Positions 7,393 to 15,604 of a stretch of DNA of 64,000 nucleotides are shown here, one piece after another (the first letter of the stretch is position 1; each line of letters starts with the position of its first letter). The position numbers were made by a program, and so were the translations under genes. The notes under the pieces were generated by a model. That model searched no databases, was not told the DNA's origin, and saw only the letters and a program-made list of their open reading frames with translations. Location of the stretch: assembly GCA_964630265.1 (NCBI GenBank), contig CAZVRW010000003.1:20783-84782 (forward strand), read 5' to 3'. Origin of the DNA: CAZBWP01 sp964630265. GTDB taxonomy: Bacteria; Pseudomonadota; Alphaproteobacteria; Rhodospirillales; Defluviicoccaceae.

Positions 7393-8928
7393 GTGACCGG
7401 CTCCCAGTTGCTGACGAGCGTTTCACCGAAGGCCGACACGGCCCTCACCCACTTGGCCCAGGCCATTCCGGGCGGCACAAAGAACCCGTTTGGGTTGTCC
7501 TTTGATCTCTTGATCAGCCAGGCGATCGACACGGCCCGGCGCAGCCCCGCGGAGATCGCACGTCCCGCCTGGAGCGAGCGGGCACCAGCACCCGAGCCGC
7601 GGCGGCCGACCGAGACGCGCAACCATGATGACGGCAGAGACGCCGCTTTTGCCGTCGCCGTCGTCGAGCCGCCGCGTCGCGACCCGGTGCCGCCGGCCCG
7701 TCGGGGCGACACCGGCAACGAGGCGACCACGCCGCCGATGCCCGAAGAGCGCGCCGCGCCGAGCGATCCCGGACAGCCGCACGCGATCTCCGCTCCGGCC
7801 ACCAAGGCCGCCGCCCCGGCCGATGCCGCCACCGCGCAGGGCCGGCTGCCGGACATGGCAGGCATGTCCTGGCTGGCTGACGGCGGCGCCTTCGCCGGTG
7901 CCAAGGCGGCACCGGACGCCGCCATCTCGCTGCGTCCCCTCGGTCCCGTCGGTCAAGGCGCCGCGACCCCGGCCGCACCCACGACCGCGACCGGCATCGC
8001 CGCCGTCGATCCCAGCCTGGCCGCCGCCCTGCGCGAAGTCCACCTCACCGCCGTCAAGCAGGCGGACCATCTGGTCTCGCAGCCGGCGGCCGCCCGCGTG
8101 CCGTGGACGCTCGCCGTCGATCCATCGCAGGCCACCGGCAATCCGGCCATTGGCTTGGCGAATGGTCAGGCCTCTTCAACCCAATCCGCTGCCCGAGCGG
8201 GTGCACACGCGGCAACGCCGTCGGCAACCCTGATGCCTTCGGCGAGTGCGGCGACCGGTGCCGCGACGGGTGCCGCGGGGGGCGAAGCGGTGGCCGCGAC
8301 ACAAGCGGCCGCGGCCGTACCGTTCGCCCCGGCGTCGGTCGCGGCGATGACCCCGGCCGGCGAGCCGCAGGCGCTGCGCCCGCTCGGCGAGGGCCCCGGC
8401 GGTCCGGCAACACCGGCGACGATCTCCGGCCCGGGCGCCGCCGGCGCCACCGTCCGACCGACCGGCAGTGGACCGGTGCCGACCGACCGACCGGCCGTCC
8501 TGCCCATGGAGGTGCGAGACCAGGTCAGTGTGCGCATCGCCCGCGCCGTCTCCGCCGGCCAGGATCAGATCGAGATCCGCCTGAAACCCGCCGAGCTCGG
8601 CCGCCTTGAAATCCGCCTGGAGCTGGCCGGCGACGGTCGCGTGCAGGCGACCATCACCGCCGATACGCGCCAGACGCTGGATCTGCTGCGCGCCGACGCG
8701 CGCGGCCTGGAGCGCGCGCTGCAAGACGCGGGACTGCGCACCGACAGTGGTGGGTTGAGCTTCAACCTGCGTGGCGACGGCGACGCGCCCGCCCGCAACC
8801 ACACACCGACGACGTCCGCCGGCGAGACCGGAGCGAGGGCGGGCACCGATGCGACAACCGATGACGAAACGACCCCACCCGGAAACGCCTCGGCGGCCGC
8901 CAACGGCCGCATCGACATCCGGGCCTGA
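7393..8928 (+). CDS. fliK: Flagellar hook-length control protein FliK
   Basis: Secreted ruler protein that measures the hook and switches export specificity. The C-terminal Flg_hook domain is clear (about residues 375-470): IEIRLKPAELGRLEIRLEL, then QATITADTRQTLDLLRAD and LERALQDAGL. The first ~370 residues are a low-complexity Ala/Pro/Thr-rich linker, as usual in FliK. The start is GTG 7393 because GGAGG sits seven bases upstream; an in-frame ATG at 7330 has no ribosome-binding site and lies upstream of the sigma-54 promoter. The protein is then 511 residues. flgD and flgE follow on the same strand. Confidence 0.9.
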   Translation: MTGSQLLTSVSPKADTALTHLAQAIPGGTKNPFGLSFDLLISQAIDTARRSPAEIARPAWSERAPAPEPRRPTETRNHDDGRDAAFAVAVVEPPRRDPVPPARRGDTGNEATTPPMPEERAAPSDPGQPHAISAPATKAAAPADAATAQGRLPDMAGMSWLADGGAFAGAKAAPDAAISLRPLGPVGQGAATPAAPTTATGIAAVDPSLAAALREVHLTAVKQADHLVSQPAAARVPWTLAVDPSQATGNPAIGLANGQASSTQSAARAGAHAATPSATLMPSASAATGAATGAAGGEAVAATQAAAAVPFAPASVAAMTPAGEPQALRPLGEGPGGPATPATISGPGAAGATVRPTGSGPVPTDRPAVLPMEVRDQVSVRIARAVSAGQDQIEIRLKPAELGRLEIRLELAGDGRVQATITADTRQTLDLLRADARGLERALQDAGLRTDSGGLSFNLRGDGDAPARNHTPTTSAGETGARAGTDATTDDETTPPGNASAAANGRIDIRA

Positions 8929-8949
8929 GCCCGAACGGAGCATCGAGCC

Positions 8950-9639
8950 ATGCTGATCGACGAAGCATCCAGTGGCGCCGCCATCGCCGGCGGCCGCGCC
9001 GCAACCGACGAAGCCAAGCTGCAGGACGACCTGAACCGCTTCCTGACGCTGCTCGTCACCCAGCTGCAGCACCAGGATCCGCTCGATCCCATGGACGCCA
9101 ACGAGTTCACCCAGCAACTCGTGCAGTTCGCCAGCGTCGAGCAGCAGATCTACCAGAATGCCAACCTGGAGAAGCTGGTGGCGGTGCAGCGCAGCGGCCA
9201 GTCGGCGGCGATGGTCGGCTATCTCGGCCGTTTGGCCGAGATCAACGGCAATGCCCTGCCGCTGGCCGACGGCTTCGCCGAGGCCAGCTACACGCTCTCC
9301 CAGAACGCCGCGACGACCGCGATCGCCATCAAGGATCCGAGCGGACGGGCGGTGTTCACCTCCGCCGGCGCCACCGATGCCGGGCGTCATGCCTTCACCT
9401 GGGACGGGCGCGACGCCAGCGGCCACGCGCTGGCCGACGGCGCCTACACCCTTGAGGTCATCGCGACCGGCAAGGACGGCGCGGTGATCCCCGTCGACCA
9501 GACGGTCTATGGCCGGGTGACCGGCACCGCGCCGACCGCCGACAGCGTCCAGTTGATGCTCGGCGACGTCGCCGTCGATGTGGAGGACGTGCTGTCGGTG
9601 CGCGAAGGGCCGCCGCCACGGCCCGCCACGGACGATTGA
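8950..9639 (+). CDS. flgD: Flagellar hook assembly (capping) protein FlgD
   Basis: A 229-residue hook cap scaffold. The N-terminal FlgD domain is strong (NRFLTLLVTQLQHQDPLDPMDANEFTQQLVQFASVEQQI). The FLIG-like/Ig part follows with IKDPSGRAVF, HAFTWDGRDASGHALADGAYTLEV and VYGRVTG. It starts 21 bases after fliK. A tandem repeat block separates it from flgE. Confidence 0.95.
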   Translation: MLIDEASSGAAIAGGRAATDEAKLQDDLNRFLTLLVTQLQHQDPLDPMDANEFTQQLVQFASVEQQIYQNANLEKLVAVQRSGQSAAMVGYLGRLAEINGNALPLADGFAEASYTLSQNAATTAIAIKDPSGRAVFTSAGATDAGRHAFTWDGRDASGHALADGAYTLEVIATGKDGAVIPVDQTVYGRVTGTAPTADSVQLMLGDVAVDVEDVLSVREGPPPRPATDD

Positions 9640-9650
9640 GGACCACCCAC

Positions 9651-9758
9651 CCGCGCCGCGAGGCGCTTTGAGAAAGCCCGCGCCGCGAGGCGCTTTCAGA
9701 AAGCCCGCGCCGCGAGGCGCTTTCAGAAAGCCCGCGCCGCGAGGCGCTTTGAGACACC
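9651..9758. repeat. Four 27-bp tandem repeats with hairpin-forming cores, flgD-flgE spacer
   Basis: Four 27-base units beginning CCGCGCCGCGAGGCGCTTT, followed by a decayed fifth (GCGCCTTTAGGCGC). Each contains GCGCC-GCGA-GGCGC, a 5-bp stem closed by a GNRA-type tetraloop, and the two middle units also hold GCTTTCAGAAAGC. The array fills nearly the whole spacer and ends just before the flgE ribosome-binding site. Confidence 0.9.
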
Positions 9759-9794
9759 CGCGCCTTTAGGCGCGCAGACGACGAGGAGATCGGC

Positions 9795-11513
9795 ATGAGC
9801 CTGTTCGGAGCGATGACGTCGGGAGTATCCGGCCTGACCGCCCAGTCAAGCGCCATGGGCGCAATCGCCGACAACATCACCAACGTCAACACCGTCGGCT
9901 ATAAGAACGTCAAGACCGACTTCCAGACCCTGGTCACCAAACAGACGGCGGTGACCTTCTACTCGGCGGGCGGCGTCCAGGCCCGGCCGCTCGCCCAGAA
10001 CGATGTGCAGGGGCTGCTGCAGGCGACCTCGTCGCAGACCGACCTGGGCATTTCGGGGCAGGGCTTCTTCGTCGTCAACGAGTCGAACCGCCCGGGCCTC
10101 GAGGACCAGTTCCTGTTCACCCGCGCCGGCTCCTTCTTCAAGGACGACGAGGGCTTCCTGCGCAATGCCGCCGGCTTCTACCTGCAGGGCTGGCCGACCG
10201 ATCCCGATGGCAACGTCATCCTGCCGCCCGACAGCGGCGCCTCGCTGACCAATCAGAACATTATCTCCACCGACTTCCTGCAAACGGTCAATCTGAACCG
10301 CGTCGGCGGCACGGCGACCGAAACCTCGCGCATTGCCATGGGCGCCAACCTGCCCGCCGGCGATCCCGTGGGGGCTCAGCACAAGGTCGACGTCCAGTTT
10401 TTTGACACCCTGGGCGTCACCAAGGACATCAGCTTCCAGTTCACCAAGAGTGCGCCCAACGACTGGGATCTCACCGTCGAGCCGCCGAGCGGCACCTCGG
10501 TGCTCACCCTGCAAGGCGACGCCGGCGACGGCAGCGACGTCTACACCAGCATCGGCCAGTTGGAGTTCACCGCGCAGCCGGCCCACGGGACCACGGTCAC
10601 CATCGCGGGCAGCATTTATGCCTTCGACGATGGAATCAGTGGCCCCGTGCCGGGCACGGCGGTGCCGATCGGCAGCAAGCTGGTGGACACCGTGTCCGCA
10701 CTGGTGGCGGCGATCCAAGGCAACGGGGCCCCGTTCGATCCCGGTGTCGCCAACAGCCACCAGGTGCGGGCGAAAGCCGGCAACGAGACGGTGCTGCTGC
10801 TGGAGGGCAAGGACGGCTTCGCCGACTTCCAGGTCGACTTCTCGGGACTCGGCGCTGCGGTGCGGCAAGCCGGCTCCGGCGTCACCACCTTCACCGTGCA
10901 GCAGAAGGACGTGACCGACCCGGCCATCCGCTTCGATGCGCGCGGCCTGCCGCAAGATTTCGCGGTCAAGAAGATGGCGGTGCTCGACTTCGTGAACGGG
11001 GCGTCGGATCTCAACAACCTCGACCTGGATTCGGACGGCGACGTCGACGTCACCCAGATCGCCCTCGATTTCGGCACGCCGCACGAGGGCAACGGCATGA
11101 CCCAGTTCGGCGCCGACTTCACGCCGGCCTTCATTCAGCAGAACGGTGCCCGCTTCGGCACCTTCGCCGGCGTCACCGTCGATCGCGACGGCCTGATGAC
11201 GGCGCTGTTCGACAACGGCGAACTCCGGCCGATCTTCAAGCTGCCGATCGCCACCTTCGTCAATCCCAACGGCCTCGAGGGCCGCACCGGCAACGCCTGG
11301 AACGCCACCGCGGCATCTGGCGATCCGACCCTGCGTGTCGCCGACCGCGGCCCCGGCGGCCAGATCAACCAGGCGGCGCTAGAAGCCTCCACCGTCGACA
11401 TCGGCGAGGAGTTCACCGACATGATCATGGTGCAGCGCGCCTACTCGGCCGCCACCCGCATCGTCTCCACCGCCGACGAGATGCTGGAGGAGTTGGTGCG
11501 CATGAAGCGTTGA
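9795..11513 (+). CDS. flgE: Flagellar hook protein FlgE
   Basis: Hook structural subunit, 572 residues, longer than the ~400-residue enteric form. The N-terminal rod/hook signature (SLFGAMTSGVSGLTAQSSAMGAIADNITNVNTVGYKN) is intact, as is GISGQGFFVV. The large central domains carry the extra length. The C-terminal helix ends AYSAATRIVSTADEMLEELVRMKR. A GAGGAG ribosome-binding site precedes the ATG. It is the last gene of the fliK-flgD-flgE run. Confidence 0.97.
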   Translation: MSLFGAMTSGVSGLTAQSSAMGAIADNITNVNTVGYKNVKTDFQTLVTKQTAVTFYSAGGVQARPLAQNDVQGLLQATSSQTDLGISGQGFFVVNESNRPGLEDQFLFTRAGSFFKDDEGFLRNAAGFYLQGWPTDPDGNVILPPDSGASLTNQNIISTDFLQTVNLNRVGGTATETSRIAMGANLPAGDPVGAQHKVDVQFFDTLGVTKDISFQFTKSAPNDWDLTVEPPSGTSVLTLQGDAGDGSDVYTSIGQLEFTAQPAHGTTVTIAGSIYAFDDGISGPVPGTAVPIGSKLVDTVSALVAAIQGNGAPFDPGVANSHQVRAKAGNETVLLLEGKDGFADFQVDFSGLGAAVRQAGSGVTTFTVQQKDVTDPAIRFDARGLPQDFAVKKMAVLDFVNGASDLNNLDLDSDGDVDVTQIALDFGTPHEGNGMTQFGADFTPAFIQQNGARFGTFAGVTVDRDGLMTALFDNGELRPIFKLPIATFVNPNGLEGRTGNAWNATAASGDPTLRVADRGPGGQINQAALEASTVDIGEEFTDMIMVQRAYSAATRIVSTADEMLEELVRMKR

Positions 11514-11577
11514 TTTCGACCTTTCCGGTCCTTGGTGCGGTTCCCACATCTAGGCCGTGAGCAGAGATGGAGGCTGC

Positions 11578-11781
11578 ATGAAACCGCCATATCGTTGCTG
11601 CGCGTCGGCCCTTCCGCTCGCGGCCGTGGTCGCGCTTCCCCTCGCCGCGTGCAGCGGCATCCAGTCGTCGCCGCAGGCCGACGCGTACAACGCCGCCCTC
11701 GACCGTTGCCAGGGCGTCGATACGCCGTCGGTGCGGCAGGCCTGTTTCCGCGACGTTCAGGAGCGCTTCTCAACGCCCTGA
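11578..11781 (+). CDS. Small predicted lipoprotein
   Basis: A 67-residue protein with a lipoprotein signal: positively charged start, hydrophobic stretch LPLAAVVALPLAAC and a Cys as the first mature residue (lipobox LAAC). The mature part is about 42 residues with two further Cys (RCQG, QACF), which could form a disulfide. The start ATG 11578 follows GGAGG by four bases. It ends inside the last 12 bases of the convergent gluQ. Function unknown. Confidence 0.65.
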   Translation: MKPPYRCCASALPLAAVVALPLAACSGIQSSPQADAYNAALDRCQGVDTPSVRQACFRDVQERFSTP

Positions 11782-12699
11782 CCGCCCGCGCGGTGCCGCC
11801 GTCCCGGCCATGACCAGGACGGCCTCGGCGCTGCGCCCGGCTTGGCGGAGCGCCCGTACCGACGCCGCGTCGGCGCGCTTGGCGAGGCGCTCCCCCGCGG
11901 CGTCTCGCACCAGCGGGTGGTGGTGCCATTGTGGCGCCGCCAGTCCCAACAGGGCATAAAGCATCCGGTGGATGGGCGTCGACGCGAGCAGGTCCTCGCC
12001 ACGCGTCACCAGCGTCACCCCCTGCGCCGCGTCGTCGACGACGACGGCCACATGGTAACTGGTGCCGAGATCCTTGCGCGCCAGCACGACATCGCCGATG
12101 GTCGCGGGGTCGACCGTATGGGGACCGAAGCGCCGGTCGCTCCAGTCGAGCGGCCCCGTCATGCGTGCCGCAGCGGCGGCATCGAGGCGCAGGGCGTGCG
12201 GCCGCCCGGCGGCAAGGCGGTCGGCGCGCTCGCCCACGTCGAGACGGCGGCAGGTGCCGGGATAGGCCGGCGCACCATCCGGTCCGGCGTGCGGGGCGGC
12301 GGCGGCAGCAGCGATCTCGGCCCGGATCTCGGCGCGGGTGCAGAAGCAGGGATAGACCACTCCCAGCCCCTCCAGACGCGCCAGCGCTGTCCGATAGAGA
12401 TCCAGTCGTTCCGACTGCCGCACCGGTTCCGCTTCGCCGGCAAGGCCAAGCCAGTGCAGATCTGCAAGGTTGCGGGCCGCGAACTGGGCCCGGCAACGGG
12501 TGTGGTCGATGTCCTCGATGCGCACCAGATACCGCCCGCCGGCTGCCGCCGCCGCATCGCGGGCAAACGCCGCCGCATAGACGTGGCCCAGGTGCAGGTC
12601 GCCGGTCGGGCTCGGCGCGAAGCGGGTAACGACAGAGGCCCCCTTTTCGCTCAGGGCCTTCTCGCGCACGGCCTTCTCGCTGAGGGTCTTCTCACTCAT
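11770..12699 (-). CDS. gluQ: Glutamyl-Q tRNA(Asp) synthetase
   Basis: GluQ-RS attaches glutamate to queuosine in tRNA(Asp). It is a truncated class I aaRS lacking the anticodon-binding half. Visible are RFAPSPTGDLHLGHV (HIGH-type motif at 36-39), RIEDIDHTR, and the zinc site Cys118, Cys120, Tyr146, Cys150. The ~20 residues before the catalytic core consist of a repeated LSEKA/VREKA pattern (15-bp DNA period) that the family lacks. Start chosen at ATG 12699; a TTG at 12708 is also in frame. It starts 12 bases after the upstream glycosyltransferase stop, so the two are probably co-transcribed. Confidence 0.92.
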   Translation of the reverse strand: MSEKTLSEKAVREKALSEKGASVVTRFAPSPTGDLHLGHVYAAAFARDAAAAAGGRYLVRIEDIDHTRCRAQFAARNLADLHWLGLAGEAEPVRQSERLDLYRTALARLEGLGVVYPCFCTRAEIRAEIAAAAAAPHAGPDGAPAYPGTCRRLDVGERADRLAAGRPHALRLDAAAAARMTGPLDWSDRRFGPHTVDPATIGDVVLARKDLGTSYHVAVVVDDAAQGVTLVTRGEDLLASTPIHRMLYALLGLAAPQWHHHPLVRDAAGERLAKRADAASVRALRQAGRSAEAVLVMAGTAAPRGRSGR

Positions 12700-12711
12700 G
12701 GATGCCAACGT

Positions 12712-13869
12712 TCATCGTGCCATCAGGGCGTCGTAGACGTCGCGGTAGCCCTGCACCATGGCGGCCGGACCATGGCGCGCCTCGGTCCAGGCGCGGGCGG
12801 CCCGTCCGTGCGCAGCGGCCATCGCCGGATCGACGGCGTAAGCGGCGATGCCCTCGGCGAGCGCCGCCGGATCGTGCGCCGGCACCAGCCGCCCCCCGGC
12901 GCCTTCGGGCACGATCTCCGGATTGCCGCCAACGCGGGTCGCCACCACCGGCAGAGCGCTCGCCATCGCTTCCAGCAGCGTGTTGGAAATGCCTTCGCGT
13001 TCCGACGGCAGCGCGAAGATGTCGAAGGCGCGATAGAGCGCCGGCGTGTCATCGCGGAAGCCGGGCAGCCACGCCAGGTCGCGGGCATCGGCTGCATCGA
13101 GCACCGCCTCCACCGCCGCCCGCTCGTCACCGTCACCGATGATCACCAGCCGCAACCGTTTGCGCGCCGTCGCCTCGGTTGCGAGCAGGTGGACGAACGC
13201 GCGGGCCAGCGTCACCGGATCCTTGACCGCGGCCAACCGGCCGATTGTGCCGATGACCGTCGCCCCTGCCGGCGCGAACCCAACGGGCAGTACCGCCGGT
13301 CGCTCCCCGGCCCGCGGCCGGAAGCGCTCGGTGTCGACGCCGTTGTAGATCAACGAGATCTTGTCCGGCGGCAGGCCGACCACGTCGACGAGCCAGCGCC
13401 GCAGATCGGCGCTGAGGGCGATGTAGCGCCCGACCAGCGGATTGGTGAGGCGCCGAAGCAGATTGTATTTTCGGTTGCGGCCATCGATCTCGTAGCGGTC
13501 GAGGCCGTGCTCGCTGTGGACGATGCGCCGGACCCCGGCGGCCCGGGCGACGAACACGCTGTCGACGCATGGCAGGTTGCGGGTGTGGACGATATCCGGA
13601 CGCAGCGCGCGCAACTGCCGCCAGACCCGGCGATAGGCGCCGGGGTCCCGGCCCTCGGGCGCCTTCGCGGCCTCAAGGACTGGCACCCCCGGCCGCTGGA
13701 TGCGGTCCCGGAAATCGGTGGTGCGGGTCAAGCAGAGCACGGCGTGGCGATAGGCGCCGGCGGGCATCCAGTTGATCAGGTTGACGACACCGTTCTCCAG
13801 GCCGCCCACGGCGAGCCGGAAAATGACGTGGCAGACGAGAGGAGGCCGCTGGCGGGCAGAAGTATGCAC
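12712..13869 (-). CDS. GT4 glycosyltransferase, exosortase A system type
   Basis: A 385-residue GT-B fold glycosyltransferase. The N-terminus (CHVIFRLAVGGLENGVVNLINWMP) matches the sugar transferase family associated with exosortase A/PEP-CTERM polysaccharide loci. The C-terminal donor-binding half has GTIGRLAAVKDP, VIIGDGDE and the E-x7-E motif region SEREGISNTLLEAMASALPVVAT. The start is GTG 13869. It is predicted to add a sugar to a lipid-linked intermediate at the cytoplasmic face. gluQ follows; four 10-bp repeats lie upstream. Confidence 0.88.
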   Translation of the reverse strand: MHTSARQRPPLVCHVIFRLAVGGLENGVVNLINWMPAGAYRHAVLCLTRTTDFRDRIQRPGVPVLEAAKAPEGRDPGAYRRVWRQLRALRPDIVHTRNLPCVDSVFVARAAGVRRIVHSEHGLDRYEIDGRNRKYNLLRRLTNPLVGRYIALSADLRRWLVDVVGLPPDKISLIYNGVDTERFRPRAGERPAVLPVGFAPAGATVIGTIGRLAAVKDPVTLARAFVHLLATEATARKRLRLVIIGDGDERAAVEAVLDAADARDLAWLPGFRDDTPALYRAFDIFALPSEREGISNTLLEAMASALPVVATRVGGNPEIVPEGAGGRLVPAHDPAALAEGIAAYAVDPAMAAAHGRAARAWTEARHGPAAMVQGYRDVYDALMAR

Positions 13870-13960
13870 GAAATCGCCGTGTGTTGTGCAGGCTAAGTCC
13901 TTGACGATAGAACCTAAAACATTGAAATAACACGATCTCCGTCGGCCGCCGGCATCATTA

Positions 13961-14000
13961 TGTAGGATAATGTAGGAAAATGTAGGATTATGTAGGATTT
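13961..14000. repeat. Four 10-bp A/T-rich tandem repeats
   Basis: Unit TGTAGGATWW repeated four times with exactly 10-base spacing (TGTAGGA at 13961, 13971, 13981, 13991). They lie in the 241-base spacer upstream of the glycosyltransferase that starts at 13869. The period is close to one helical turn and each unit ends in A/T, so the array could bend DNA or hold four binding sites on one face. Confidence 0.85.
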
Positions 14001-14110
14001 TTGCCTCTCATCGGCGGCGTCGCGGATCTCCTGGTGGGTCTGTCGGCCACGCGCGCAGGCTCCAATCCCCCGGGGTGACCCTGGCACAGATACCGTGGTC
14101 GGCACGATGT

Positions 14111-15412
14111 TCAAGGGGCCGTGCCACGCCGCGCGACGATGGCGTCGAACATCGCCCGCTGCGCGCGCGTCGTCTCGCTCCAGTCGAAGGTCGCCGCATG
14201 GGCGCGCACGGCGGCCCGATCGGGGGGATCGGCGAGCAGCGCCGCCACCGCCTCGGCGATGGCCTCGGGGCTGCGCTCCGCGAGCAGCCGGCCGGCGTCC
14301 GCAGACTCTACCGCCTCGGCGTTGCCGCCCACGTCGGAGGCGACGACCGGCGTGCCGCAAGCCATGGACTCGAGCAGGACGTTGGCGAGGCCCTCGCTCC
14401 GGGATGCCAGGACCGAAACGTCCGCCGCCGCATAGACGGTGCAGAGGTCCGCCTGCGGCAGCCGGCCGAGAAACCGCACCCGATCGGCGACACCGAGATC
14501 GGCCGCAAGCGCCTGCAACCCGGGCGCCGCCGGCCCGTCGCCGACGATCAGCAACGTCGCCCCGGGCAGCATGGGCAGCGCCCGGACGATCAGATCCTGC
14601 GCCTTGAGCGGAATCAGGTTGCCGACGGTGGCCAGCACCGGCGGCGCCACCCCAAGGGCCCGCCGCGCCGTCGCGCGATCGACCGGCCGGAACATCTCCA
14701 GGTCGACGCCATTGCGAATGACGCAGATCCGCTCGGGCGCGATGCCCATGGCCACCATCTTGGTCTTGAGCGCTTCGCAGACCGAACTGATGCCGTCCGC
14801 CTCGCTCAGCGCCCAGAGGATCCAGCGACGCGGCGCCGCCAGCTCCGGAAACACGTTCACGTCGCTGCCGCGCGCCGCCAGGGTCACCGGCCGGCGCAGC
14901 GTGCGTCCGAGCAGCACCGCGGCGACGCCATCGGGGAACAGATAGTGGGAGTCGATCAGGTCGAAGTCGAAGCCGTCGGCGCGCAGGCGGCGCAGCAGCG
15001 GCAACGCGGCACGGTAGAGCAGCCACGGCGCCGGCGCCGCCCCCAGCTTCGGGATCTGCACGAAACGCGGATGGGCGACGCTGAGGCCGTGGCGCGTCTC
15101 CTGCCGCGGCACCCGCGCGTACGCGGCGTACCGCCCGAACAGGGATGCGGAGACGGGGAACCACGGCACCGGAGCGACCACGCGCACATGGATGCCGCCA
15201 TCGGCGGCGAGGCGGCGGATGCGGGTCTCGACGAAGACCCCGTGTCCCGGCTGCTCGGCGTTGGGGAACAGCGTCGAGAACGTGAGGACGCGAAGCCCCC
15301 GGTCCGGCTGCCGTCGTTCGGCCAATCCTGGGGCCTCCCTGGTGATGATGCCACCCGGCATCGCCGGGCCGTTCGACGTGTCGTTCTTGGCGGCCGAAGG
15401 CAGGTGTGGCAT
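14111..15412 (-). CDS. GT4 family glycosyltransferase
   Basis: A 433-residue GT-B glycosyltransferase. The acceptor half begins RVLTFSTLFPNAEQPGHGVFVE, then DLIDSHYLFPDGVAAVLLG; the donor half has TVGNLIPLKAQDLIV, LLIVGDGP and SEGLANVLLESMACGTPVVASDVGGN. The start ATG 15412 has AGGAG four bases before it; the frame stays open far upstream but that is antisense to the amidotransferase. The ribosome-binding site itself lies at the end of a 12-bp tandem repeat. It is divergent from the exosortase A amidotransferase and probably serves the same polysaccharide. Confidence 0.87.
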   Translation of the reverse strand: MPHLPSAAKNDTSNGPAMPGGIITREAPGLAERRQPDRGLRVLTFSTLFPNAEQPGHGVFVETRIRRLAADGGIHVRVVAPVPWFPVSASLFGRYAAYARVPRQETRHGLSVAHPRFVQIPKLGAAPAPWLLYRAALPLLRRLRADGFDFDLIDSHYLFPDGVAAVLLGRTLRRPVTLAARGSDVNVFPELAAPRRWILWALSEADGISSVCEALKTKMVAMGIAPERICVIRNGVDLEMFRPVDRATARRALGVAPPVLATVGNLIPLKAQDLIVRALPMLPGATLLIVGDGPAAPGLQALAADLGVADRVRFLGRLPQADLCTVYAAADVSVLASRSEGLANVLLESMACGTPVVASDVGGNAEAVESADAGRLLAERSPEAIAEAVAALLADPPDRAAVRAHAATFDWSETTRAQRAMFDAIVARRGTAP

Positions 15413-15418
15413 TGCACT

Positions 15419-15466
15419 CCTAAACACTTCCCTAAACACTTCCCTGAAGACTTCCCTGAAGACTTC
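15419..15466. repeat. Four 12-bp tandem repeats abutting a ribosome-binding site
   Basis: On the minus strand: two units GAAGTCTTCAGG then two units GAAGTGTTTAGG, directly followed by AGTGCA and the glycosyltransferase ATG. The final unit supplies the AGGAG. The unit could be read as four codons (EVFR), but it lies upstream of the chosen start. Confidence 0.88.
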
Positions 15467-15604
15467 GTTGAGTCGCGGTCGGAATACTCCGGGGAGACGC
15501 GGGGCCGGGCCACCCGCCACGGCAACCAGCGACGTCAGAGAGAGCGGTTGTTGGCGGCGCCAGCCTGCCCCATGTGCCGACCATTGGTCATGAGGAACAG
15601 CATT

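Noticed and set aside
9651..9758. CRISPR-like repeats
   Set aside because: Head-to-tail units without spacers; better explained as a tandem array.
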